Origin: Micromonospora saelicesensis
GTDB lineage: Bacteria; Actinomycetota; Actinomycetes; Mycobacteriales; Micromonosporaceae
Assembly: GCF_900091575.1 (NCBI RefSeq)
Contig: NZ_FMCR01000010.1
Location: 173,561 to 237,560 of the forward strand
DNA length: 64,000 nucleotides
Direction: 5' to 3'
The translations under genes were made by a program, and so were the position numbers. Numbering within the stretch: the first letter of the stretch is position 1; each line of letters starts with the position of its first letter. This document shows positions 8,226 through 16,489 of the stretch, one piece after another. The notes below the pieces were generated by a model. The model was given only the letters and a program-made list of their open reading frames with translations, had not been told where the DNA came from and did no database searches.

Positions 8226-8674
8226 TTGCGGTTGATCAGGGCCTGGTTCAGGCGGCCCAGTAGGGCGGCCAGGGTGGAGCGGTCCTCGGGGCTCCAGTCG
8301 GCCAGCATGTCGCCGTAGAGCCGGGTGCGGGCGGCCTGGACGGCGGCCATCCGTTGCAGACCGGCCGGGGTGGGGGAGATGACAGTGCCGCGGCCGTCGG
8401 ACGGGTCCGGCGTACGGGTGATCAGACCGTCGCGCTGAAGCGCGGAGACCTGCCGGGTGACTGTCGAGCCGTCCAGGTTGAGTCGGGCGGCGAGCGCCGA
8501 GACGTTCTGCGGGCCGGCGTCGGCCAGGTGGCGCAGGATGACGTACGCCGCGCGGTCCAGCACCCGGTGCTCGGCGGTGCCGGTGGCCCGCCGGGTGGCC
8601 TCGCCGAAGCGCATCAGCAGGGCCACCTCGGTCTCGATCTGGCCGAGGGTGCTCTCGTCATGGTCGTCGCTCAT
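8213..8674 (-). CDS. MarR-family transcriptional repressor
   Basis: 153 aa. The winged helix is clear: ALAARLNLDGSTVTRQVSALQRDGLITRTPDPSDGRG (residues about 60-97) holds the recognition helix and the DGRG wing of MarR proteins. Flanking helices provide dimerisation. It is divergent from an MFS exporter gene, and two CTGTAYGATACAG sites occupy the whole intergenic interval, the first beginning just beyond the MarR start codon. The expected role is repression of its own gene and the exporter, relieved by a small ligand. Its stop lies in an 18-bp duplication. Confidence 0.93.
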   Translation of the reverse strand: MSDDHDESTLGQIETEVALLMRFGEATRRATGTAEHRVLDRAAYVILRHLADAGPQNVSALAARLNLDGSTVTRQVSALQRDGLITRTPDPSDGRGTVISPTPAGLQRMAAVQAARTRLYGDMLADWSPEDRSTLAALLGRLNQALINRNRPR

Positions 8675-8715
8675 AGCTGTATGATACAGAATAAGTACCT
8701 GTACGATACAGCTAT
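8673..8715. promoter_or_regulatory. Double MarR operator between marR and MFS genes
   Basis: ATAGCTGTATGATACAG (8673-8689) and CTGTACGATACAGCTAT (8699-8715) are inverted copies matching at 15 of 17 positions. Each also contains a self-palindromic 13-mer, CTGTATGATACAG and CTGTACGATACAG, whose centres lie 22 bp apart, about two helical turns. This suggests two MarR dimers bound on the same DNA face, blocking both divergent promoters. Confidence 0.8.
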
Positions 8716-8728
8716 CTGAGGAGTCGGA

Positions 8729-9961
8729 GTGGATCGGCGTTCCGAACCGAACCGCAGTGCCATCTACGCCACCACGCTGGTGGCCTTCCTCGCCATCGCC
8801 GGCATCGCCGTCGTCGACCCGATCCTGCCCGCCATCGGCGAGGCGATCGGGGTCACCGCCTGGCAGGTCGAGCTGCTCTTCACCGCGTACATCGCGGTCA
8901 TGGCCCTTGGCATGATCCCGGCGACGCTGGCCAGCGGCCGGTTCGGCTTCAAGCCGGTGCTCATCACCGGCGTCTCCGTGGTCGGCCTCGCCGCGATCCT
9001 CGCCTCGTTCAGCGACAACATCGTGCAGCTGTCAGTGCTGCGCGGCGTCTGGGGGCTGGGCAACGCGATGTTCTTCGCCACCGCCATGGTCGTCCTGGTC
9101 AACCTGGCCGTCGACCGGGAATGGGTGGTGGGCCTCTTCGAGACCGCCCTGGGTCTCGGCTTCGCCGTCGGACCGCTCATCGGTGGCCTGCTCGGCGAGG
9201 TCAGCTGGCGGCTGCCGTTCTTCGTCTGCGGCGTCTTCATGGTCCTCGCCCTCGGCGTGGCCTCCCGCAAACTCCGCGAGCCCACCAACCGGCAGGCCCC
9301 GGTACGCGTCGGCCAGATCTTCGCCACCTACCGCCGGCCGGCGTTCATCGCCCTCTGCGTGGTCACCGCCGCGTACAACTTCGTGTTCTTCGTGGTGCTC
9401 GGCTACACGCCGCTCTTCCTCGGCCTGGACGTCATCCCGCTGGGGCTCGCGTTCACCGGCTGGGGGCTCGGCCTGGCCGCCGGCATCATGGTGATCGGTC
9501 ACCGGCTGGCCCACCGCATCGGCGCGGTACAGACCGTCGGCGTGGCCATCGCCGGACTGCTGGTCTGCATGGTCCTCTTCGCCACCTCCACCAGCACCGC
9601 CGAGGCGCTCGTGGTGCTGGTGCTCGCCGGGCTCTGCATGGGGCTGGCCAACGCCAACCTCACCGACCTGGCGCTCGGCCTCGGCTCCAACGACCGGCGC
9701 GTCGCCACCGGCGCGTTCAACCTGGTCCGCTGGGGTGCCGCCGCGCCGGCACCGATCATCTCCGGCAAGCTCGCCGAGCAGTCGCTGTCGCTGCCGTTCT
9801 GGGTCGGCTTCGGGGTGCTCGCCGTCGGTGTGCTGGTCTACCTGGCCTTCGCGCACGTGATGGCCGCCGGCTACGGCGAGCGGGTCCTCTGGTCCCGCTG
9901 GAACCGCGCCGCCGCGAGTGCCGAAAACACCGCCGAGGAGCCGGTAGGCGAGGCGTACTGA
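8729..9961 (+). CDS. MFS drug/metabolite exporter
   Basis: 410 aa from a GTG with GAGGAG 5 nt upstream. It has 12 hydrophobic segments, starting AIYATTLVAFLAIAGIAVVDP, with the MFS DHA1-like pattern of a helix 1 Asp-Pro and a charged loop 2 (ASGRFGFKPVL). Control by the divergent MarR through the double operator argues for an efflux role triggered by a toxic compound; the substrate cannot be told from sequence. The gene converges on a TauE/SafE gene, with a palindromic element of the CAAGATC type in the 109-bp gap. Confidence 0.9.
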   Translation: MDRRSEPNRSAIYATTLVAFLAIAGIAVVDPILPAIGEAIGVTAWQVELLFTAYIAVMALGMIPATLASGRFGFKPVLITGVSVVGLAAILASFSDNIVQLSVLRGVWGLGNAMFFATAMVVLVNLAVDREWVVGLFETALGLGFAVGPLIGGLLGEVSWRLPFFVCGVFMVLALGVASRKLREPTNRQAPVRVGQIFATYRRPAFIALCVVTAAYNFVFFVVLGYTPLFLGLDVIPLGLAFTGWGLGLAAGIMVIGHRLAHRIGAVQTVGVAIAGLLVCMVLFATSTSTAEALVVLVLAGLCMGLANANLTDLALGLGSNDRRVATGAFNLVRWGAAAPAPIISGKLAEQSLSLPFWVGFGVLAVGVLVYLAFAHVMAAGYGERVLWSRWNRAAASAENTAEEPVGEAY

Positions 9962-9975
9962 CCGCAGGCTCGTCT

Positions 9976-10057
9976 CCAAGATCCGCGCACTTTCGGGGAA
10001 ACTGCTGCCTCAACGCTGATGGAGGCAGCACTATCCCTGAAGTTGCGCGGATCTTGG
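9976..10057. terminator. Bidirectional palindrome between MFS and TauE genes (element C)
   Basis: Outer arms CCAAGATCCGCGCA (9976-9989) and TGCGCGGATCTTGG (10044-10057) are perfect complements over 14 bp. Inner arms TGCTGCCTC (10003-10011) and GAGGCAGCA (10022-10030) make a second stem. The outer CAAGATC/GATCTTG ends match those of the elements at 8075 and 56774. The convergent position suggests termination on both strands. Confidence 0.68.
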
Positions 10058-10070
10058 CGTCGGGCGCCCG

Positions 10071-10832
10071 TCAGTTCAGGGCGCGCCAGAGCAGGTAGAG
10101 GCCGATCGTCGTACCGAACACCACGATCACCGTCTTGAGCACCACCGACGGCAGCCGGCGGACGAGCCGGGCGCCCGCGTACCCCCCAATCAGGGTGGCC
10201 GGCGCGACCACCGCGACGGCCGCCCAGTTCAAGGGGCCGAACAGGGCGAACACCACGAGCGTCGTGCACCCCACCACCGCGGAGAGCAGGTTCTTGATCG
10301 CGCTCACCCGCGCCAGGGTCGCGTCCAGCACCAGGGCCAGCCCGGCCACCAGCATCACCCCGAGCGCCGCACCGAAGTAACCGCCGTACACCGCACCGAG
10401 CGCGACCATCGTCTGCACCGTGACCGTCCGCCGGCGTGGCGACAGGTCCCGAGGATGACCGACCAGGCGGCGCAGCGGATCCTGGAAGGCCAGGACCGCT
10501 GTCGCGCCGAGGACCAGAAACGGTACGACCAGCTCGAACGCGCGGGCCGGAGTGGCCAGCAGCAGCAACGCCCCGAGAATCGTGCCCACGATGGTGGTGG
10601 GCACCAGCGTGGCCAGCGCGCGGGGGCGCGGCAGGTCCTGCCGGCTGCCCGCCACGCTGGCCAGATAACCGGGGAAGACGGCGACGGAGTTGCTGACGTT
10701 CGCCGGCACCGGGGGCAACCCGATCGCGATCATCGCCGGAAAGGTGATCAACGAACCGCCACCGGCCACCGCGTTGACAGTGCCAGCGGCGAGACCGGCG
10801 GCGAGCAGCAGCGCGGCGTGGGAGAGATCCAT
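10071..10832 (-). CDS. TauE/SafE family sulfite/anion exporter-like permease
   Basis: 253 aa, about eight hydrophobic helices. The N-terminal AAGLAAGTVNAVAGGGSLITFPAM is the diagnostic TauE/SafE (DUF81) repeat motif, and a second internal repeat is visible around GAVYGGYFGAALGVMLVAGL. Members move sulfite, sulfoacetate or other organosulfur anions across the membrane; the substrate here is unknown. The ATG at 10832 begins directly with the first helix. rnpB begins about 120 bp away in the opposite direction. Confidence 0.92.
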   Translation of the reverse strand: MDLSHAALLLAAGLAAGTVNAVAGGGSLITFPAMIAIGLPPVPANVSNSVAVFPGYLASVAGSRQDLPRPRALATLVPTTIVGTILGALLLLATPARAFELVVPFLVLGATAVLAFQDPLRRLVGHPRDLSPRRRTVTVQTMVALGAVYGGYFGAALGVMLVAGLALVLDATLARVSAIKNLLSAVVGCTTLVVFALFGPLNWAAVAVVAPATLIGGYAGARLVRRLPSVVLKTVIVVFGTTIGLYLLWRALN

Positions 10833-10951
10833 AGCCCCACGAGGCTAGCCGTCGCCTCGCGAAGCGGATTCGCCGGATCGTTCTTGAGCTGCGCGATCTT
10901 GCTCAGGCGGGGCGGCAATACCGGCAGCACGCTCGTCGTTAGGATGAGAGC

Positions 10952-11379
<428 letters not shown>

Positions 11380-11498
11380 CCACCAGCTCAGCCGCCCTCG
11401 CATGGTGGCTGACCTGTTGTTCCTTCGGGTGGTGCTGGTCGTCGTCGGCCATTCTCGGTTGGCGTTTGACGGCCTAGTGACGGTCAAACAGCTCGGTG

Positions 11499-11533
11499 AA
11501 GGCCCGGGGCGACGTGACCGCCGCCCCGGCCTT
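11499..11533 (+). terminator. GC-rich hairpin downstream of rnpB
   Basis: AAGGCCCGGGGCG (11499-11511) can pair with CGCCCCGGCCTT (11522-11533) with one bulged C and a 10-nt loop, followed by TCTATGAG. It is 120 bp beyond the P1 stem and is the first strong hairpin after rnpB. Confidence 0.55.
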
Positions 11534-11539
11534 CTATGA

Positions 11540-12300
11540 GACTCGGCCAGGCTTGTGTGACCGTCGGTGCGGCCAACGCTTCCCGCAGCGGCAGCACACG
11601 CGCACCCCGCCTACTACCTCACCCGGAAAATCCTTCTGACCGAGAGGGCAATAATCTCCACCGAACTTGCCATCATTCATAACTCTGTTTGAATTCATAA
11701 TTACTCCTTAAAATAGACACAACAAGCTCCCGAGGGCATGAAGAATGCGGTCCTAGAGGGCGCCGTAATCGACTTGATCTAACGGTAGGCATGAAAGTGC
11801 CCGATGGCAAGCCTTGCAGATCCCCTGCGTTATTACCAAGACGCTGACCAGGTAAAACGGCCTGAAATCACGGCTGGCGTCAACAATTAATTCGCGTGCG
11901 GTGGGGTGTAGTAGATTTATGCCGACAACTTATAGGCAATCTAAACTAGAAAAGTTGCGGCTACTAATAATGAAGACAGGCTTCGGGCTTCGGCCCAGAG
12001 GTCCCTTTCTTGCATCCCGTCGCCGCCGACCCGGGCAAGCCGAGCAGACCACCACCCGGCCCGCCAGCGTCCGAACCACCGGTTGCAGTCAGACCGTCGT
12101 GGCGGACCGGGCGACGGGATGGCCTACCGCAACCAACACGGACCGCGACACGCCGACGGAGCCGCCGGCCAGTCATAGGCACTTGGCGACGGCGAGTCCT
12201 TGGGTGAAGGCGAGGGAGACAATCTGCTGTGACCATTGCCCCGCCTTCGCCAAATTTCCTAGCAACTAATCAAGTAGCGAACGACCCGCATCCCGTGAGA
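11540..12300. other. AT-rich non-coding stretch downstream of rnpB
   Basis: No convincing gene is visible. From about 11620 to 11980 the sequence is markedly AT-rich for this genome (for example GAATTCATAATTACTCC and TTTATGCCGACAACTTAT). A minus-strand frame near 11745-11885 reads ICKACHRALSCLPLDQ and may be a remnant of a lost gene, but this is weak. The region looks like imported DNA or its decay products. Confidence 0.5.
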
Positions 12301-12304
12301 GTGT

Positions 12305-13654
12305 GTGACGGTGATCCAACTGCCGGAGGGCTACAGCTGGGCTGAGCCACTGAATGGTGGCGAGTCTCTCGCCTTCGATCGGAACAAGCACGGTGACGAG
12401 TGGATTGACTTTGTCTTTCAACGGCTTGGGGAAACGGTTCGGTCAAGTGGCTATCAGATGTCGTCGCATGATCATTTCCCCGGCGGCCACATCTACCAAC
12501 TGGCTGGATCTCAGCTGCGGAGCGCGCTTTGGCTGATACTCCCTTCCAATCGCGGGCCTGTCTGCGTGGTCCTAGGGCGCGAACCGCAACACGAGGACGA
12601 CATCGAGCCGTGGCGCGAAGCGGTTGCACATGCGGTCCGCCAGATTGGGACCGCTATGGATTTTGGATGGTGGGCGATCATTGGTCCAGACCCAAAATCT
12701 CGTTACAGTGGCAGCTTGCGTCTCTCCTCGCCCTCAGAAGTGGGCGGTTTGAAGCTGGATCCGTCACCAGAAATGTTTTTTGAATATTCACCATCGCGCT
12801 TCAACCTTTTCAGTGCCAATGGTAGTCGCAATGGCCTTGTCAAGGTTCGGGGGACTTCTGCTGCCTACACCTGGGCGGTGGCGGCCGAGGACGCGGCGAA
12901 ACGTCTTCGTCTGCTCTGCGCGATGTTGTCAGTTGAATCGAGAGTGCCATGGATGCAACGTTGCTCCATCAGCCCTCTGACTCGCACCAACGCGTCCGGC
13001 GAGTCAGAGGCAATTGATGGCGAAGATATTGAATTTCCGGTCAGATCGCCATGGGATCGTGATGAAATATTCTCGCCAGAAGGTCGCTTTCAAGTAAATG
13101 ACGTCACCATTCCAGACTGGATTCCCTCGCGATGGAGTGCAATAGCGTCTGATGCCGGCCTTCTAGGTGCCCTGATTAACTATCACGAGGGCCTGCTCAT
13201 GATGGAGGCTCATCCTTCGTACGCCGCTCTAGCGTTTGTCGCTGTTATAGAGGCGCTCGGAAACCGAACAGTCAAGAAGTTGCCTCGATGCGCTGAATGC
13301 AGGTCAGTAAGGGGGTCCGGGCAACGCTTCCGAGAGGCGCTTGCGAAGGTGATCCCGGCAGAGGAAGCCGAGTATTTTGGTCGCAAATTCTACGACCGTC
13401 GATCCCGTACAGCTCACGAAGGAATATTGCACGGAGCCGAGCCGACCTTCGGCGCATTTTCGCACTGGACTGGCATCTCAGATAACTCGGTGCGCGACTT
13501 CGAGGCCCTTTTGCATAGCCTGTCCGCAGTGACTCGCCGGATCTTATTGGTGGAGGTTGCCGAGATTGATGTGCCAAGGTCTTCGCTGCTTCCCCCGCCG
13601 ATTAGGGCTTTGCCTTCGCCTGCTAGCACCTCGCCGCCGACCAGCGAGGGTTAA
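12305..13654 (+). CDS. Putative HEPN-domain protein (Apea-like), possible defence RNase
   Basis: 449 aa, GTG start, no strong ribosome binding site. The C-terminal third has a CAEC pair (residues 329 and 332) followed by FYDRRSRTAHEG, where Y363-x2-R366-S367-x3-H371 matches the Y-x2-RS-x3-H signature of Apea-type HEPN domains; R-x4-H is the catalytic HEPN core. The N-terminal 300 residues match nothing I recognise. HEPN RNases of this type serve in abortive infection and toxin-antitoxin systems. Codon use is strikingly less GC-biased than in the neighbours, indicating horizontal acquisition. It lies between the AT-rich stretch after rnpB and a cluster of decayed genes. No partner antitoxin is apparent. 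Confidence 0.68.
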   Translation: MTVIQLPEGYSWAEPLNGGESLAFDRNKHGDEWIDFVFQRLGETVRSSGYQMSSHDHFPGGHIYQLAGSQLRSALWLILPSNRGPVCVVLGREPQHEDDIEPWREAVAHAVRQIGTAMDFGWWAIIGPDPKSRYSGSLRLSSPSEVGGLKLDPSPEMFFEYSPSRFNLFSANGSRNGLVKVRGTSAAYTWAVAAEDAAKRLRLLCAMLSVESRVPWMQRCSISPLTRTNASGESEAIDGEDIEFPVRSPWDRDEIFSPEGRFQVNDVTIPDWIPSRWSAIASDAGLLGALINYHEGLLMMEAHPSYAALAFVAVIEALGNRTVKKLPRCAECRSVRGSGQRFREALAKVIPAEEAEYFGRKFYDRRSRTAHEGILHGAEPTFGAFSHWTGISDNSVRDFEALLHSLSAVTRRILLVEVAEIDVPRSSLLPPPIRALPSPASTSPPTSEG

Positions 13655-13812
13655 CGCCGCTCTAGTCGAGTACGGCCTGCTTGATATCTCGTACGCCGAC
13701 GCACGTCTGCTTCCAAATTTGCGCGGGACGGAGCGCGCAGCAGGCTGGAGGCGGCACTACCTCGCCGATGGAGCCGCGTCTAGGCGGTCGCATTCGCGCG
13801 TATGGCTCCCGC
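13655..13812. other. Short unassigned gap after the HEPN gene
   Basis: No gene is supported. Minus-strand frames read into the DUF397 pseudogene but lack a recognisable domain. It probably consists of decayed coding DNA. Confidence 0.4.
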
Positions 13813-14001
13813 TTACGGTCGCGCGATGACTTGAGCGACGAATGCGGCCCAGGCGACGGGGCGAAGGTCAGCGCCGGTCCGGCGGTGCCCTTCGAGTCTT
13901 GGACGGCTACAACACCGGGGAGGCTGCCTGCCACCTCGACCCAGTTCCGCCGCTCGCGCCGCTGCGGGTGGACTGCGCCACCAGGCGGTACTGAGGTCCA
14001 T
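13813..14001 (-). pseudogene. Frameshifted DUF397 gene remnant
   Basis: Read with small frame corrections, this stretch gives MDLSTAWWRSPRSGASGG, then WVEVAGSLPGVVAVQDSKG, then AGPALTFAP and FVAQVIARP. That parallels the intact DUF397 protein at 14629-14820 (MDLTNATWRKSRRSGSSGG, ADNLPGIVGVRDSKD, AFVAQVGARR). Indels put the reading into at least three frames. The ATG and stop positions are preserved. It is an inactivated paralogue of the intact downstream gene. Confidence 0.8.
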
Positions 14002-14078
14002 GATGGCTCTCAGCGTCCTTCATCAGCTCGTTGGACTGCCGGCGCAGGAGCGCTTCGTTCGCCGACTCTCGCTCATTG
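13988..14078 (-). pseudogene. C-terminal fragment of a second XRE/DUF5753 regulator
   Basis: The minus strand encodes NERESANEALLRRQSNELMK followed by DAESHHGPQ, nearly identical to the C-terminus of the intact regulator at 14807-15613 (VRNEALPRRQSNELMK, EVHSHHGPH). The original TAA stop has changed to TAC and the rest of the gene is gone. It overlaps the DUF397 remnant just as the intact pair overlaps, so a complete gene pair once existed here. Confidence 0.78.
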
Positions 14079-14235
14079 GTGTAGCGCGCCGACGCGGAGC
14101 CGGTTGCCGTCGGGGTCCAACGCCTCGAACTCACGACCCCAGTCCTTCTGGTCGACAACGCCGCCGCAGGCCGCCGCCGCATTGTTGTCGTCGACGTATA
14201 AGTACAACAGGGCCCCGGCCGGGCCCGGCGTCGCG
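14073..14235 (-). pseudogene. C-terminal fragment of a VOC (glyoxalase/bleomycin-resistance) protein
   Basis: On the minus strand GALLYLYVDD is followed by KDWGREFEALDPDGNRLR and ends VGALHQ with a TGA at 14075-14073. The pattern W-G-REF-x-DPDGN is the C-terminal strand of vicinal oxygen chelate proteins. A stop lies immediately upstream in the same frame, so the N-terminal half is lost. It is another sign that this interval is a graveyard of accessory genes. Confidence 0.68.
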
Positions 14236-14239
14236 CCAA

Positions 14240-14628
14240 CTCACCGCCGCAATCAGCGTCCCCGGTGTGCTTAGACAGATGGATCTCGACGGTGCCCCGG
14301 GCGATGCTCACGTAGAGCGTCAAGCCAGGGGCGAGTCGGTGCTCCCGCTTGACGAAACCAAGGCGGCGTACCAGGCACGGCGGTGTTCGCGTCCGTGGTC
14401 CGCAGGGCAGGCGCTAGGCGTTCGGGCATCCGGGCGGTCTGGCAGCCAGTTGTGCCGAGACGATCCCGCGACGGTCGGGTAAGCAATCCCACGGCTGTCC
14501 CGTGGACGACGCATACCCGGGTTACGCCGAACGCCTCGCGCTTGCCTCGAAGTCGGAGACGAGTGCTTGGGGGCGCCGAATTACGTACTCTGGCCGGGTG
14601 CGAAGCCCTTTCGTGGGTCTGGCGTCGG
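14240..14628. other. Unassigned stretch between the remnants and the DUF397 gene
   Basis: 389 bp without a supportable gene. Open frames exist on both strands but have composition typical of antisense GC-rich sequence and no recognisable motif or ribosome binding site. The 3' end of the intact DUF397 gene bounds it on the right. Confidence 0.45.
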
Positions 14629-14820
14629 TTAGCGACGCGCGCCAACCTGGGCGACGAACGCCCGCCAAGCCGCCGGGCCGAAGGTCAGGGCCGGGCCGGC
14701 AGGGTCCTTGCTGTCCCGGACGCCGACGATGCCGGGCAGGTTGTCGGCGACCTCGACGCAGTTGCCCCCGGACGATCCGCTGCGCCGGGACTTGCGCCAG
14801 GTGGCGTTAGTGAGGTCCAT
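14629..14820 (-). CDS. DUF397 small protein
   Basis: 63 aa, the canonical DUF397 layout: MDLTNATWRKSRRSGSSGG, then CVEVADNLPGIVGVRDSKD, GPALTFGPAAWRAFVAQV. Its start overlaps the end of the XRE/DUF5753 regulator gene by 14 bp, the standard arrangement for this pair. DUF397 proteins act as partners of these regulators, as in WhiJ-like developmental loci of Streptomyces, and some pairs have been proposed to work like toxin-antitoxin modules. A decayed duplicate of the same pair lies about 800 bp away. Confidence 0.92.
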   Translation of the reverse strand: MDLTNATWRKSRRSGSSGGNCVEVADNLPGIVGVRDSKDPAGPALTFGPAAWRAFVAQVGARR

Positions 14821-15613
14821 GATGACTGTGCACTTCCTTCATCAGTTCGTTGGACTGGCGGCGCGGGAGTGCCTCGTTCCTCACGTTCTCCCACCTCGTC
14901 TGAAGAGTATGTAGCCCATCTTCGTTATCGACCACGATCCCGCCTAGCTGATTTTCGAGGTGCCCGACCCAGGCCCCATCGCCAGCCCGCGCCAGCGCGA
15001 ACGGCCCGGACAGGCCGATGTGGAGGCCGGCGCCCGCGGGGATCACGTGGACGTGAATGTGGGGTAGCTCGGCGACGGTAATGAGGTGGGCGACCTGCTC
15101 GGCCATGATGCCGGCGTGTTCGTCGCCAGCGCGGCGGAGCGTGGACTCATCCAGGACGGCCACCACCTGTGGCGGGCTGTCACCGGTGAGGATCTTGTGT
15201 CGGCTCAGCCGAGCGCTTACCTGCTGGTCTACCTCGGTGGCCGACATGAGGTCGTTCAAGCGCATCACGACGCGGGCGTAGTTCTCGGTCTGGAGTAGGC
15301 CCGGGATCAGTAGTGGCTCGAAGAGACGAAGCTGTCGCGCGCCACGTTCGGCGTCCAGCCAGGGCAGAAACCACGACGGTGCGCCCAGTTTCACCACCAA
15401 GCGGCCGAACAACCCGTCGTTGTTGAAGGCGCGGTCCGCTCCCCGGATGAAGTCCATCGTCAGCGCTCGGGTGCCGCTCTCCACGGCGCTGACGTGCGAA
15501 GCGCTGAAGCCCGCCCCCCTGCCGAACGACTCTTGCGTCATCCCGGACGCTCCACGAGCGCGGCGTATCTCGCTCACGACGAAGTCCGCGAGGGGACTTG
15601 GCACGTCAGCCAT
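14807..15613 (-). CDS. XRE-family regulator with DUF5753 C-terminal domain (WhiJ-like)
   Basis: 268 aa. The ATG at 15613 has GAGGAG 6 nt upstream; the much longer open frame is not coding. Residues about 8-65 are the HTH (ARGASGMTQESFGRGAGFSASHVSAVESG). From about 90 on is DUF5753: LRLFEPLLIPGLLQTENYAR, then VVAVLDESTLRR and HIHVHVIPAGAG. It overlaps the DUF397 gene, with which it forms a functional unit. Such pairs are abundant in actinomycetes and tied to development and specialised metabolism. A fragment of a paralogous copy is at 13988-14078. Confidence 0.93.
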   Translation of the reverse strand: MADVPSPLADFVVSEIRRARGASGMTQESFGRGAGFSASHVSAVESGTRALTMDFIRGADRAFNNDGLFGRLVVKLGAPSWFLPWLDAERGARQLRLFEPLLIPGLLQTENYARVVMRLNDLMSATEVDQQVSARLSRHKILTGDSPPQVVAVLDESTLRRAGDEHAGIMAEQVAHLITVAELPHIHVHVIPAGAGLHIGLSGPFALARAGDGAWVGHLENQLGGIVVDNEDGLHTLQTRWENVRNEALPRRQSNELMKEVHSHHGPH

Positions 15614-15854
15614 CCAACTCTCCTCAAATCGGAGATCGACTACCCGAGGCGCCACACGCCTGGAGCCTGTTCTGCCAGCTCCGGCCCGGAGAGCTGGAAC
15701 ACCTTCCGAGCGTAGTGGTCTCCACAGCAGAGTGTCACCAAGCGGCGCGGCTGGCAGGCCCACGAGATCCGGCGGTCGCGTTCGTAGCGGGGCCGCTCCC
15801 GACGGGCGAGCACTCACGGGAGCGGCCCCTTCCCAACGGCACCAAGGGGAGACC

Positions 15855-16154
15855 GTGCCTGACAACAATTCCGAGAAGGTCGGGAAGATGAAGGCCGGCG
15901 ACGTGGTCCACCTGACCACCGCGGCGAGCGTGCAGTTCCTCCGCCCGATCTTCGTTCGCGTCATCCGCGAGCTGCCCGAGCGGCACACGTACGACGGATG
16001 GGTCTGGATTGATTGCTACGAGCTGAACGCGGCCGGCGACGCGGTGGCACGGCGCGAGTTGTACGTGATGCGTACGGGCGTGCGGTTGCAAGCCCTGCCC
16101 GTCAGACCGACCAGGCCAGGCAAACGCCGGCGGAATCCGGTGCGGGTCGGATGA
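15855..16154 (+). CDS. Small conserved hypothetical protein, upstream partner
   Basis: 99 aa from a GTG with AGGGGAGA upstream. It begins MPDNNSEKVGKMKAGDVVHL and contains RVIRELPERHTYDGWVWIDC, then ELNAAGDAVARRELYVMR, a compact beta-rich fold ending in a basic tail. I recall similar proteins beside DUF397/XRE loci in Micromonospora, but no function is known. Its stop overlaps the ATG of the next gene (ATGA), so the two are coupled. It is divergent from the XRE regulator, with about 240 bp between. Confidence 0.75.
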   Translation: MPDNNSEKVGKMKAGDVVHLTTAASVQFLRPIFVRVIRELPERHTYDGWVWIDCYELNAAGDAVARRELYVMRTGVRLQALPVRPTRPGKRRRNPVRVG

Positions 16155-16417
16155 CCGCGCGCCCTCGCCCGCACCTGCCGATGCGGCCGGCGTGGCTGTG
16201 CCGCAACTGCGCCGCGCCCTGGCCGTGTGCGCCGGCGCAGCTCGCCCTCGTGACCGAGTTCTACGGCCATTCGATCGCGCTGGCGTTCTACCTGGCCGCG
16301 TCGATGCAGGAGGCGATCGACGACGTGTACGGCCTCGGCCTGCGCCCGGACCTGCCGGCGATGCACGCCAGGTTCCTCGGCTGGTTGTCTCTGGCCCGCC
16401 GGTCCCACCGACGCTGA
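16151..16417 (+). CDS. Small Cys-containing hypothetical protein (often auto-labelled flavin reductase)
   Basis: 88 aa. The N-terminal RPAWLCRNCAAPWPCAPAQ carries three cysteines (C-x2-C and a third), followed by a helical segment LVTEFYGHSIALAFYLAAS. Databases often label such short Micromonospora proteins flavin reductase, but nothing in this sequence supports that fold. A metal-binding or adaptor role is equally possible. It is translationally coupled to the preceding gene and ends just before a strong terminator hairpin. Confidence 0.72.
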   Translation: MTARPRPHLPMRPAWLCRNCAAPWPCAPAQLALVTEFYGHSIALAFYLAASMQEAIDDVYGLGLRPDLPAMHARFLGWLSLARRSHRR

Positions 16418-16434
16418 GCCCAGCCAAGCAACGA

Positions 16435-16466
16435 ACCGGCCGGGCGGGTTGCCCCACCCGGCCGGT
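16435..16466. terminator. Bidirectional terminator hairpin
   Basis: ACCGGCCGGGCGGG (16435-16448) pairs with the CCACCCGGCCGGT side ending at 16466, a stem of about 14 bp with one mismatch and a tiny loop. It lies between the convergent 88-aa gene and the GH31 gene. Confidence 0.7.
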
Positions 16467-16489
16467 GTCCGGATCCCTGCAAACAGGCT

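Noticed and set aside
11901..12269. 122-aa open frame in the AT-rich region
   Set aside because: No ribosome binding site, no domain, and composition shifts from AT-rich to GC-rich midway; probably non-coding.
14502..14810. 102-aa plus-strand frame
   Set aside because: It runs antisense into the intact DUF397 gene and becomes Arg/Pro-rich there.
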